From Chloroflexota bacterium (GTDB lineage: Bacteria; Chloroflexota; Dehalococcoidia; Lucifugimonadales; JADFKI01), in NCBI GenBank assembly GCA_022565015.1, contig JADFKI010000060.1:1-14622 (forward strand): 14,622 nt of DNA, in the 5' to 3' direction. This document shows positions 1 to 7,400 of the stretch, one piece after another. The translations under genes and the position numbers were made by a program. Under the pieces are notes generated by a model. It was not told the DNA's origin. It saw nothing but the letters and a program-made list of their open reading frames with translations, and ran no database searches. Positions within the stretch are counted from its first letter, which is position 1, and every line of letters begins with the position of its first letter.

Positions 1-296
1 TGGGAACGGCAAAGGCCGCGCTGGAGAACGAGGTACGGCAGCTTGCATCCGATTTCGGCGAAGACAACGTCCGCGTGAACGCCATATCCGCCGGTCCGTT
101 GGACACGCTGTCGTCGCGAGTGATCAGCGACTACCGGGACATGAAGAGGATACACGCCGAGCGGTCTCCCATGAAGCGTAACATCACGGCCGAAGAGGTG
201 GCCAAGACGGCTCTTTACCTGTGCAGCGATCTCTCCAGCGGGGTCACGGGGGAGATCATCCACGTGGACACGGGCTACAACATAATGGGCATCTAA
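1..296 (+). CDS. fabI: Enoyl-[acyl-carrier-protein] reductase (FabI-type SDR), C-terminal part
   Basis: The 5' end lies outside the window; codons run in frame from base 3 to the TAA at 294-296, about 97 residues. The protein would catalyse the NAD(P)H-dependent reduction of trans-2-enoyl-ACP, the last step of the fatty-acid elongation cycle, in the cytoplasm. Seen: it opens with GTAKAALE, where the lysine at bases 12-14 matches the catalytic Lys of the FabI Tyr-X6-Lys pair (the Tyr is upstream of the window). VRVNAISAGP, SPMKRNITAEEVA, LCSDLSSGVTGEIIHVD and a GYNIMGI end follow. The SAGP substrate-loop region and the DLSSGVTGE block are family hallmarks that separate FabI from ordinary SDR enzymes such as FabG. 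The full family length is about 255-265 residues, so roughly 160 are missing. An 82-bp gap separates it from the next gene on the same strand. Confidence 0.9.
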   Translation, partial: GTAKAALENEVRQLASDFGEDNVRVNAISAGPLDTLSSRVISDYRDMKRIHAERSPMKRNITAEEVAKTALYLCSDLSSGVTGEIIHVDTGYNIMGI

Positions 297-378
297 CTTC
301 TCGCACCAAACTTAGATTGCCCAAGGCTTGATTCTAGTGACGAATGGCGGAAGGCACGATCTTCGAGGAAGCTGAAAA

Positions 379-885
379 ATGGGCTGGGCCGAGACCATAA
401 TACAGGCGCTCAAGGAGAATGAGGTTTCTCTGATCGCCTACGTGCCGGACATCAGCATCCATCAGGTGACCAGGCTGATGGATGAGGACCCCTACTTTCA
501 CGTCGTATCCGCCACGAGGGAAGAGGAGGCCATCGGCATAGCGTCGGGCGCGTATGCCGTAGGACGGAACGCCGCGGTCTTCATGCAGTCCAGCGGCTTC
601 GGCAACTGCATCAACGCCCTGGCCAGCCTGAGCATACCCGCGCGAATCCCCGTGCCGATGTTCATCAACATGCGGGGCGAGGTCGGCGAGTTCAACATAG
701 CTCAGGTCGCAATGGGGCGCTCCACCAGACCCATACTCGACACGCTGGGACTTCAGCACTACACGCTGGATACCGAGGACAGGCTGCTTCAGAAGGTCGG
801 AGGGGCCCTGAAGCTTTGCTACGCCTCCCGTCAGCCCCTGGCCCTCTGCCTCACGCCGATGCTTCACGGAGGAAAGATTGCATAG
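379..885 (+). CDS. ThDP-dependent decarboxylase, alpha (N-terminal/PYR-domain) subunit, ComD-like
   Basis: This 168-residue protein matches the pyrimidine-binding (PYR) half of ThDP-dependent 2-oxoacid decarboxylases. Family knowledge: sulfopyruvate decarboxylase alpha (ComD) has this length and pairs with ComE to convert sulfopyruvate to sulfoacetaldehyde and CO2; phosphonopyruvate decarboxylase carries both halves in one chain. Seen: SATREEEAIGIASGAYAVG at 44-62, where a glutamate at about position 48 sits where the catalytic Glu activating the ThDP ring is expected; FMQSSGFGNCINAL at 68-81, the usual PYR-domain block; and a MFINMRGEVGEF segment at about 94-105. The ATG at 379 has a GAGGA element about nine bases upstream. 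Its end overlaps the start of the next gene by eight bases, so the two halves are probably co-translated. The substrate (sulfo-, phosphono- or another 2-oxoacid) cannot be read from the sequence; no comC, xsc or phosphonate genes are in view. Confidence 0.75.
   Translation: MGWAETIIQALKENEVSLIAYVPDISIHQVTRLMDEDPYFHVVSATREEEAIGIASGAYAVGRNAAVFMQSSGFGNCINALASLSIPARIPVPMFINMRGEVGEFNIAQVAMGRSTRPILDTLGLQHYTLDTEDRLLQKVGGALKLCYASRQPLALCLTPMLHGGKIA
868..873 (+). promoter_or_regulatory. Ribosome binding site fixing the TTG start of the beta subunit
   Basis: A strong GGAGGA Shine-Dalgarno sequence lies inside the end of the alpha-subunit gene, four bases before the TTG at 878. No better start is close downstream, so it supports TTG 878 and an eight-base overlap of the two genes. 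Confidence 0.7.
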
Positions 886-1435
886 GTTCTCCGCCACCAA
901 GATGCTGCTCAACCAGATCGGCGACCTTCCCGTCGTGGCCAACCTTGGACCTACGACCGACGAGCTCTGGCACGCCGGTCAACGCGACCGCAACTTCTAC
1001 ACCTACGGCTCGATGGGCCTATGCTCTTCGATCGCGTTGGGAATGGCGCTGTCCTGCGAAGAGCGCGTCGTGTCGTTGGACGGCGACGGCTCCCTCCTCA
1101 TGAACATGGGGACCATCGCCACGATAGGCCGGGAGAAGCCCGCTAATCTTCTGATAGTCGTATGGGACAACGAGCAGTGGGCGCAGACGGGATTTCAGGC
1201 CAGCCACACCGCGTTCAACACCGACCTGGAGGAGGTGGCCCAGGGCTGTGGCATCGTTAAGACGGCCACCGTTTGGGACGAAGAGGAGCTTGCGACCGTT
1301 TTTGCGCAGGCGCTGGAGGAAGACGGCCCGTGGTTCATCGTGGCCAAGATCCAGGAAGAGGACGAGTACATGCCGGTGTCGCCGGTGGAGCCGGAGATGA
1401 CCCTGCACCGCTTCCGCCAGACCTTTCTGGAGTAG
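878..1435 (+). CDS. ThDP-dependent decarboxylase, beta (C-terminal/PP-domain) subunit, ComE-like
   Basis: This 185-residue protein is the pyrophosphate-binding partner of the preceding subunit and carries the Mg-ThDP motif. Seen: LDGDGSLLMNMG at 67-78 followed, about 25 residues later, by WDNEQW at 96-101, the GDG-X(about 25)-N motif that binds the cofactor diphosphate through Mg2+. NLGPTTDEL at 22-30 and YTYGSMGLCSSIALGMAL at 41-58 are the conserved blocks before it. The length matches ComE (about 185-190 residues) and is too short for a complete acetolactate-synthase-like enzyme. The start is TTG 878, chosen for the GGAGGA four bases upstream. With the alpha subunit it would form a decarboxylase with an active site at the subunit interface. 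The weak point is the substrate: sulfopyruvate is the best family match, phosphonopyruvate the main alternative. A hairpin follows seven bases after the stop. Confidence 0.78.
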   Translation: MHRFSATKMLLNQIGDLPVVANLGPTTDELWHAGQRDRNFYTYGSMGLCSSIALGMALSCEERVVSLDGDGSLLMNMGTIATIGREKPANLLIVVWDNEQWAQTGFQASHTAFNTDLEEVAQGCGIVKTATVWDEEELATVFAQALEEDGPWFIVAKIQEEDEYMPVSPVEPEMTLHRFRQTFLE

Positions 1436-1441
1436 CCGGTC

Positions 1442-1477
1442 ACCTCCCCCCAGGCGGATTTGCCGGAGGGGAGAGGT
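1442..1477 (+). terminator. Imperfect hairpin just after the decarboxylase genes
   Basis: ACCTC (1442-1446), CCCC (1448-1451) and GGC (1453-1455) can pair with GCC (1462-1464), GGGG (1468-1471) and GAGGT (1473-1477) around a GGATTT loop. There is one internal mismatch and a few unpaired bases. It begins seven bases after the stop codon, a terminator position, but no T-run follows, so it may stabilise the 3' end or simply be the folded form of the dispersed repeat it contains. Confidence 0.35.
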
Positions 1478-1488
1478 CGGGGCGGGCC
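1451..1488 (+). repeat. Dispersed intergenic repeat, copy 1 (compact form)
   Basis: The 26 bases 1451-1476 match 11888-11913 at about 23 positions: both start CAGGCGGATTT and end AGGGGAGAGG, with a variable five-base middle. A second identical block, GGGGCGGGCC, follows two bases later here (1479-1488) and 31 bases later in the other copy (11945-11954). This looks like a palindromic intergenic repeat family (REP/BIME-like), although only two copies are visible in this window. Confidence 0.55.
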
Positions 1489-1540
1489 GGGTGGATAAGA
1501 TATACGCGAAGGTGGCGGGGAGTTATCTCAAAAAATTGCC

Positions 1541-1906
1541 ATGCCTGAATCCATCTACATAGAGGTCGAAGACAACCCCAACTGCGACTACATGCCTCTC
1601 ATGCTGTACGAGGCCCACAGCGACCCCGTGCCTGTGAGTCGAGTCGCCCTGGACGAGCCCGACAGGCCGGCGGGAGTCTACGACGTAACGGGATGGTGCA
1701 GTGAGGGTGGCGGGTCTCCTTGCCCGGCCTTCTACGCGCCCGTGTCGGACTCGGGGCAGGCCGTCGTGCATCTGGTCTACGGCGGCGATTGGGGCGTACG
1801 CTTCAGGCCGGAGAACGGCGACGAGCCCTGGGACATCGACAGCGCCGACCAGTTCGGCGAGCCCTACGTCATGCTCCTGGACGGCGGGGCTATTATCTCC
1901 GAATAG
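1541..1906 (+). CDS. Hypothetical acidic protein, 121 residues
   Basis: I do not recognise this protein. It reads as a soluble, strongly acidic chain rich in Asp, Glu, Pro and Gly, with no signal peptide or membrane segment. It has three cysteines (in NCDY, GWCSEG and SPCPAF) and aromatic-rich stretches near the middle and end (FYAPVSDSG, VYGGDWGVRF, EPYVMLLDGG). The alternation of hydrophobic and polar residues suggests a small beta-rich domain. Codon third positions are GC-rich, as in neighbouring real genes, which favours this frame over the antisense one. The ATG at 1541 lacks a clear Shine-Dalgarno sequence (GGGGAG lies 19 bases away), so start and expression are uncertain. It stands alone between the decarboxylase pair and a convergent MFS gene, 49 bases from the latter's stop. 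Confidence 0.6.
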   Translation: MPESIYIEVEDNPNCDYMPLMLYEAHSDPVPVSRVALDEPDRPAGVYDVTGWCSEGGGSPCPAFYAPVSDSGQAVVHLVYGGDWGVRFRPENGDEPWDIDSADQFGEPYVMLLDGGAIISE

Positions 1907-1909
1907 TCG

Positions 1910-1932
1910 CGCTGGACTAACTGTCCGCAGCG
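1910..1932. terminator. Small hairpin between convergent genes
   Basis: CGCTGGAC (1910-1917) pairs with GTCC..AGCG (1923-1932, two-base bulge) around a TAACT loop, three bases after the hypothetical gene and before the convergent MFS stop. It could serve as a terminator for either strand, but neither side has a T-run. Confidence 0.3.
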
Positions 1933-1955
1933 GCGGTCGGGACTGGCCTGACGCG

Positions 1956-3272
1956 CTACACGCGCGCCTGCGCTTCGGTCGACTCATCCAGCACCGGTCG
2001 GGGCGCAGGCTCGCGTTCGAAGCCCACCATGCGCTGTCTGAGCGAAGGCATCAGCAGGCCGATGAGGCCGACCGCGACGAGGCCTATGACGGCGTTGACG
2101 GCTATGGCAAAGCTGGTGCTGGTGGCGTCTGCTACGGCTCCGATCAAGAGGGCGCCCAAGGGTCCGGCTCCGATGGCAAGAGTCATTATGCCCAGCGCCC
2201 TGCCCCTCATATCCTCTCGCGCCATCAGCATGACGATCGTTCCCTGCATCGTGCCGAAGCCGGCGGTCCCGAGGCCAAGTATAAGTAGAAGCACCAGCGA
2301 CACGGCGTACCACTGAGAATACGCAAACAGTCCAACCACGAACAGCGACAACAGGGAACCGCCCAGATAGAACCTGCCGTGCCGCGTGAGCGTCCTGGAT
2401 GACGCAATGAGAACCGCTCCGATCAGGGCGCCAAGGCCGTCCGCGGCCATCAGAACACCCATGAGTCCCGGGCCGACGTCCAGCACTTTCTTGGCGATAA
2501 CGGGGATCATCTGCATGTACGGGAACAGCAGCAGATTCATGAAGATGGTTATCAGCACGACAGCCATGATGGTGTTGTTGCTGCGCACGTATTTGAAGCC
2601 CTCTGCGAGGTTGCGAAATATGTTGCGACTCGCCTGGCCGCTCGACGCCCCCTTCGGCAGGTTCAGCCAGCGCATGAGCACGACCGAGACCAGGTACAGA
2701 ATTGTGACCGCCACATACCCGCCCTTGATGTCCACGAGGGCTATCAAAAGCCCGGCGATGGCGGGGCCGAGCATCTTGCTGGAGTGCATGCCCACGGAGT
2801 CGAGTGCGATTGCGTTGGTGACGCGCGACCTTCCGACGAGGTCCAGCACGGCGGAGCGGCGCGAAGGCATGTCCAGCGACCAGCCTATGCCGCTGATCAG
2901 GACGACTACGTAGGCGTGCCAGTACACGACCTGGCCTGAGAAGAGCAGGGCGGCCATGGCCGCCGCGACCAGAAAATTAATCGACTGCGTGGTGATGAGA
3001 AGCCGTCGCTTATTCGTGCGATCGGCCAGCACTCCCCCAAAAATCCCCAGAACCAGCATTGGGGCCATGCCGAAAAATCCGATCAGGGCGACGCTCCAGG
3101 CGGAGTCCGTAAGCTCCAGGACGAACCAGCTAAGCAGGGTCATCTGCATCCATCGAGAGATGTAGGAGAAGAAGTTAGCCGTCCAGAGAAGCATGTAGTC
3201 GTGGTTGCTAAAGACCCCGAACGTCCGGTTGACCATTCCCCCTGCAGACACCACTAGTGAAGCACCTTCCAT
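1956..3272 (-). CDS. MFS transporter, EntS/MFS_3-like exporter
   Basis: This is a cytoplasmic-membrane, proton-coupled exporter of the major facilitator superfamily with about twelve hydrophobic segments and about 438 residues, normal for the family. Seen: RTFGVFSNHDYMLLWTANFFSYIS near the N-terminus, the usual opening of the MFS_3/EntS-like group; GGVLADRTNKRRLLI after the second helix, the signature loop-2-3 motif (GXLADRXXRR); a GWSLDMPSRRSAVLDLV block after helix 4; and a second-half REDMRGRALGIM segment before helix 10. Substrate cannot be inferred; relatives export siderophores, drugs or unknown compounds. The frame is open to a TTG at 3305, but a possible promoter box lies between that TTG and the ATG at 3272, so I chose the ATG at 3272. 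The ATG at 3236 (MVNRTFG) also fits the family well; none has an ideal ribosome site. It diverges from the marR-RND cluster 0.7 kb away, so shared control is possible but unproven. Confidence 0.88.
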   Translation of the reverse strand: MEGASLVVSAGGMVNRTFGVFSNHDYMLLWTANFFSYISRWMQMTLLSWFVLELTDSAWSVALIGFFGMAPMLVLGIFGGVLADRTNKRRLLITTQSINFLVAAAMAALLFSGQVVYWHAYVVVLISGIGWSLDMPSRRSAVLDLVGRSRVTNAIALDSVGMHSSKMLGPAIAGLLIALVDIKGGYVAVTILYLVSVVLMRWLNLPKGASSGQASRNIFRNLAEGFKYVRSNNTIMAVVLITIFMNLLLFPYMQMIPVIAKKVLDVGPGLMGVLMAADGLGALIGAVLIASSRTLTRHGRFYLGGSLLSLFVVGLFAYSQWYAVSLVLLLILGLGTAGFGTMQGTIVMLMAREDMRGRALGIMTLAIGAGPLGALLIGAVADATSTSFAIAVNAVIGLVAVGLIGLLMPSLRQRMVGFEREPAPRPVLDESTEAQARV

Positions 3273-3288
3273 GAAATCGACTACACGT

Positions 3289-3317
3289 ATTCTATAGCTC
3301 TGCAACGCCTAGTTAAA
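3289..3317 (-). promoter_or_regulatory. Possible promoter of the MFS gene
   Basis: On the minus strand TAGAAT (3289-3294, five of six bases of the -10 consensus) lies 17 bases downstream of TTTAAC (3312-3317, three of six of -35). Transcription would start near 3282, ten bases before the ATG at 3272 and after the TTG at 3305. The -35 is weak, so this is tentative. Confidence 0.28.
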
Positions 3318-3913
3318 GCGTTTTGGCACTCAGCCGAAACGGGGCGCCTACACAAGATTATTCCCATATCTCATAGTGAAGTCTTGTGAAAACCCACGAC
3401 GCATATCCTGCGTCTTCCTCTGAACGGACTTATTAATCAGGTGTTTCAATAAACGTACTGTCTGTCCATTACATACATTGTCGGTGGTGTTACGAACTAT
3501 CCCTCCGGAGCATTACCGGCAGACTGACCCCGACCCAACTCCAAATGGGTCGTATACCTGCCTCGCCCCCCTTTGCAAACAGTAGCCATTCCCAGGCCAC
3601 TCTCCTAAAGGGGGGCCTTTGCCCATTTTCCCCCGGCTCATTTCAGAAAAAACATCTGCATGCCACTCGCGGATGAGTAAGACACTTCACCGCAATTGAG
3701 TCGTTTAGCTCACAACATTCGTAATGTAAATTTAGATCGTCCGGCGTCTCCGCGGATTTCACCATGAAGCAAGGTGATGATGCGTTTATATCCGGTAATG
3801 ATGTCCCGTATATATGTCGGACTCCTTCGCGATAGAAATACGTTATTCGTGCCGGCGCGCACCGCGACTGCAACTGCTCTCGAAAATGCGTGCTTGCGGT
3901 ATTTCACAAAAGG
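3306..3913. other. Gene-free, comparatively AT-rich region with several hairpins
   Basis: I see no convincing gene in these roughly 600 bases. The base composition is visibly less GC-rich than the flanking genes, and the short minus-strand ORFs around 3643-3958 encode Cys/Arg-rich or low-complexity chains without family features. Seen: a nine-base stem with one G-T pair (3319-3327 with 3333-3341, loop ACTCA); CACAAGA/TCTTGTG (3351-3357 with 3382-3388); GACGCA/TGCGTC (3398-3403 with 3409-3414, five-base loop); GACCCA/TGGGTC (3532-3537 with 3546-3551); and a ten-base stem at 3565-3616. The region may hold long 5' leaders, a small RNA or a decayed insertion; none of these is shown. Confidence 0.5.
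3565..3616. repeat. Perfect 10-bp inverted repeat, GCCCCCCTTT/AAAGGGGGGC
   Basis: The left arm is 3565-3574 and the right arm 3607-3616, separated by 32 bases, in the gene-free region between the divergent MFS and marR genes. The right arm is followed by a pyrimidine-rich stretch (CTTTGCCCATTTTC), so on the + strand it could be a weak terminator-like hairpin or the base of a structured RNA. Confidence 0.5.
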
Positions 3914-3942
3914 TTGAATAATTAAGTTAGGCGACGTATAAT
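3914..3942 (+). promoter_or_regulatory. Sigma-70-type promoter of the marR-RND-adaptor cluster
   Basis: TTGAAT (3914-3919) and a perfect TATAAT (3937-3942) are separated by exactly 17 bases. Transcription would start at about 3949, giving a leader of some 26 bases before the TTG start of the regulator. This is the best promoter match in the window. Confidence 0.65.
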
Positions 3943-3961
3943 TATTTGAGCTATTCAAATA
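3943..3961. promoter_or_regulatory. Candidate MarR operator overlapping the transcription start
   Basis: TATTTGA (3943-3949) and TCAAATA (3955-3961) form a perfect seven-base inverted repeat around GCTAT. It abuts the -10 box and covers the expected +1. A 16-20 bp AT-rich palindrome at the promoter of its own gene is the usual operator form for MarR repressors, so autorepression of the whole cluster is the likely role (inference). Confidence 0.55.
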
Positions 3962-3975
3962 TTTAGAGTCAGACG

Positions 3976-4461
3976 TTGCAAACCTCCAAAAGAGAGCTCA
4001 CAAAAAGGCTGGTAGAGCTGCTTGAGCGGTTCTACGTCGAGGTGCGATGTCGCCCGGGCGAGGACTGGTCCGATATTGAGCTCACGATTCCCCAGCTGCG
4101 TACCCTGGTACTTCTGCGGAGCGAGGACCGGCGGATGACCCAGATCGCTGACTACCTGGGCACCAGCCTGCCGTCGGCCACCAGCATGATCGATCGCCTC
4201 TTCGACAAGGGGCTCGTTGAGCGCATGGCCGACGAACACGATCGGCGCGTCGTTGCCTGCCGCCTTACGGCCCAGGGTACTGAGGAGGTAGAGCGCTTCT
4301 GGCAGCTTGAGCAGATGTCCATGATCAGGCTCGCGGACCAGCTCGATGCCGATGAGCTTGGCACCGTGGTGAAGGCCATGGAGCTTCTGCTTCAGGCGGC
4401 GAAACGAGCGCAAGCCGTCCACGTCGACGGGCCCGACCGCGGGGAGCGGTCTGAGTCATGA
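3976..4461 (+). CDS. MarR-family transcriptional regulator
   Basis: This 161-residue winged-helix repressor probably binds DNA as a dimer and releases it on ligand binding. Seen: an N-terminal dimerisation helix at 1-25; ELTIPQLRTLVLLRSEDRRMTQIADYLGTS at about 35-64, the helix-turn-helix; SATSMIDRLFDKGLVER at about 67-83, the recognition helix and following turn; and ADEHDRRVVACRLTAQG at 85-101, the wing, which keeps the family's D-X-R-R pattern. C-terminal helices complete the dimer interface. The start must be TTG 3976: an in-frame stop lies at 3964-3966 and no ATG occurs before the DNA-binding domain. Ribosome-site complementarity is weak. The stop overlaps the RND pump start by four bases (ATGA), indicating translational coupling, and a palindrome lies over its promoter. 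It most likely represses the downstream pump. Confidence 0.9.
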   Translation: MQTSKRELTKRLVELLERFYVEVRCRPGEDWSDIELTIPQLRTLVLLRSEDRRMTQIADYLGTSLPSATSMIDRLFDKGLVERMADEHDRRVVACRLTAQGTEEVERFWQLEQMSMIRLADQLDADELGTVVKAMELLLQAAKRAQAVHVDGPDRGERSES

Positions 4462-7400
4462 GTCTGCTCACTAGTCTGGCCCTCAGCCGCAGGCCTGTTA
4501 CCGTTCTGGTAATAATACTCGTACTCGTCGGGGGAGCTTTCACTTTTAACAACCTGCAGAGGGAGCTTTTCCCGGAGATCGAATTCCCCAATATCCTCAT
4601 CATCACCTCCTATCCCTCCGCCAACCCCGAGGCCGTGGAGCGAGATGTCTCGGAGCCCATAGAGAACTCGATCTCAGGCATCGCCGGCTTGAAGGAGATC
4701 AAATCGACTTCGTCGGAAAACCGCTCTCTGGTCATAGCCACCTTCGAGTTCGGCGAAGACATGGAGGAGGCCGAGAGGACGATCGAAGGCAACGTCGGGT
4801 CCATCAGCTTCCCGGATGGCGTGGAAGACTCGATCGTAACTCGGATTAGCAGCGACACCTTCCCCGTGCTGCAGCTGAGCGTCATAGGCGAGAGGGATGT
4901 CCCCTCGCTGCAACGAATCGTCGATGATCTGATACTGCCTTCGATCGAACGCGTCGACGGCGTGTTCAGGGTCGATGTGGCCGGCAATATAGACGAGCAA
5001 GTCATCGTGTCGGTGGACTCGGATAAACTGGGAGACTTTGGCCTCTCCCTCTTTCAGGTGTCATCGGCAATCCGCGACAACAACGTGAGCATACCCGCGG
5101 GGAATATAGATCAACGCGGCGTGTCTTTCTTCGTCAGGACCGCCAACGAATATGGCTCCTTGAAGGAGATTCGCGAGCTCGTCGTCGGATTCGAGGGAGG
5201 CGTGCCGTCGGGTCGGCCGGTGCGGCTCTCGGAGGTCGCGGACATAGCTCTAGGCACGGACGACGCCACGACGATTTCACGCACCAACGGCAAACCCAGC
5301 CTGGGCATCATAGTCATAAAGTCGCCCGACGCCAATACCGTGGAGGTCACTCAGGAGATCGGCGAGCGGCTGGAGGTCATCAAGGCGGTACTGCCCGAAG
5401 ACGTTGAGATCATCACGATCTTCGACAACGGCCCGGAGATCACCGAGCAGCTGACGACTGTCCAACGCGAGGGCGCCCTGGGCTTTCTGTTCGCGGTCCT
5501 GGTCGTGTTCCTATTCCTGTTGAACTTGCGCCCGACGATACTCAAGGGCATCGTGTTCACCCTGCGCCCCACCATCATAATCGGCTTCACGATACCTCTG
5601 AGCATACTCTCTGCGGTCCTGATGATGGGTGTCGTGGATCTCAGCCTCAACTTCATGAGCCTTGCGGGCCTCGCCATAGCCGTCGGAAGGGTCGTGGACG
5701 ACAGCATCGTCGTGCTGGAAAACATGTATCGCCACATACAGATGGGCGAGGACAGGTATGAGGCGGCGTACACCGCGACGAGGGAGGTAGCCGGGGCCAT
5801 CGTCTCCTCGACGCTGACGACCATCGTCGTCTTCGTGCCGCTGGCATTCATTCAGGGTCTGGTAGGGGAGTTCTTCACGCCCTTCACGATGGCCGTGAGC
5901 TTCTCGCTGATCGGCTCGACCATCGTCGCCCTGACCGCGGTGCCGGTCCTGGGGGCGATACTGCTGCGTAAAGGAGATTTCCCGGAACTCGACCAGGGTG
6001 GAGCCACCGGACCCTCCGACGCGCCGGACACGCTCATGCAGCGGATCTACACCCCGATATTGCTGTGGGCCTTGAGCCACAAATGGCAGACTATCTCGGG
6101 GTCCCTTCTTGCTACCGTGGCCAGCCTCGGACTCATCTTGATCATTCCGATAACGTTTTTCCCCTCGGCTTCGCCGGAATTTCTCACCATTAGCGTAGAG
6201 CTGCCGTCGGGCACCGGCGTCAGGCGGACGTTCCAAGAAGTACTGGCCATCGAAAAGGGCCTGGCCGAACTGGTAGAAGAGGGCACGGTAAAGTTCTACC
6301 AGACGACCATCGGCGCCACAGGTGATATCTTCGGACTCGGAAGCAGCTCGGGCGGCCTCAACGCCGCAAGCATATTCGTGGCCCTCGAAGAAGACCCTCC
6401 GGAAGATATCACCGAAAGGCTCCGAAGCATGTTCCCCGGCAGCGATGAGGCCGATATCTCCGTCGTCGAACTGACAGACGGCCCGCCCAGCGAAGGACTG
6501 GAGCTAACTGTCACCGGCGCAAACTTCAGTGACATCACCGCCGCGTCCCGGGACCTCGAAGAGGCCGTCAAACAGATCGAAGGGCTGGTCAACGTCACAA
6601 GCGATCTGTCCCAGGCCAGGAACGAGGTGGTAATAGCCGTAAATCCGGAGGAGGCCGCCAAATTCGGGCTGACGACGGCCGCCGTCGGCCTGCAGGTCAA
6701 CCAGTACATCGTTGGAAGGACCATCTCGGAGGTAGACCTGGATGGCGTCACGATGAGCGTGGTCATCAGGGGCGATCCGGACGACGTCGACGACATAGAC
6801 GAGCTAAAGTCGTTGACCATTGAAGGACCTCTTGGAACGGTTGCCCTTGGGGCGATCAGCGACATTGCCGTGCAGGAGGGGCCCGTCAGCATAAGCCGGT
6901 TCGACAACGAACGTTCGGCGACGATCACGGGGGAGATCGTAGCGGCCGATACCCGGGCGGTGGGGGCTGAGGTCGCCAGGGTAATCGCAAGTGTAAAGAT
7001 GCCGCCCGGAGTTCAGGTCCAAAGCGGCGGAATATTCCAACAGATCACCGAGGGCTTCCAAGACGTATTTACGGCTATGGCGCTGGGTATCGTTCTGGTG
7101 TACCTGGTCATGGTCGCCAGCCTGGGATCTCTCAGGAACCCGTTCGTCATTGTGATGAGCCTACCTCTGGCAGTGGTTGGGGCGCTGCTGGCCCTGGTAA
7201 TCACGGGGCGCACGCTCAGTCTTTCCTCGCTCATGGGCTTCCTGCTGCTCATAGGCGTTGTCGTGACGAACGCCATCGTGTTGATTACCTTCGTTCAGCA
7301 GCTGAGGGAGCAGGGCATGGACGTGTACGAAGCGCTGGTCGAAGGTGCTCGCGTGCGACTCAGGCCGATCCTCATGACGGCGGTAACGACCACATTCGCA

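Noticed and set aside
334..942. 202-codon minus-strand ORF over the decarboxylase alpha subunit
   Set aside because: It is antisense to a gene with clear ThDP-enzyme motifs, and the product has no recognisable domain.
1523..1987. 154-codon minus-strand ORF overlapping the 121-residue + strand gene
   Set aside because: Its end overlaps the MFS gene terminus, its composition (Arg/His/Val-rich) looks like an antisense shadow, and third-position GC favours the + strand frame.
3273..3305. TTG start at 3305 for the MFS gene
   Set aside because: No ribosome site, and the best promoter candidate lies downstream of it; family proteins begin shortly before the first helix.
3643..3958. Two short minus-strand ORFs (76 and 82 codons) in the gap before marR
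   Set aside because: They overlap in different frames, have Cys/Arg-rich or featureless products and no good ribosome site; one would start inside the marR promoter region.
5511..6236. 241-codon minus-strand ORF inside the RND gene
   Set aside because: Antisense to a well-supported pump gene; the product is low-complexity and rich in Arg/His/Asp.
6296..6928. 210-codon minus-strand ORF inside the RND gene
   Set aside because: Ser/Thr-rich shadow of the pump's porter domain with no domain signal.
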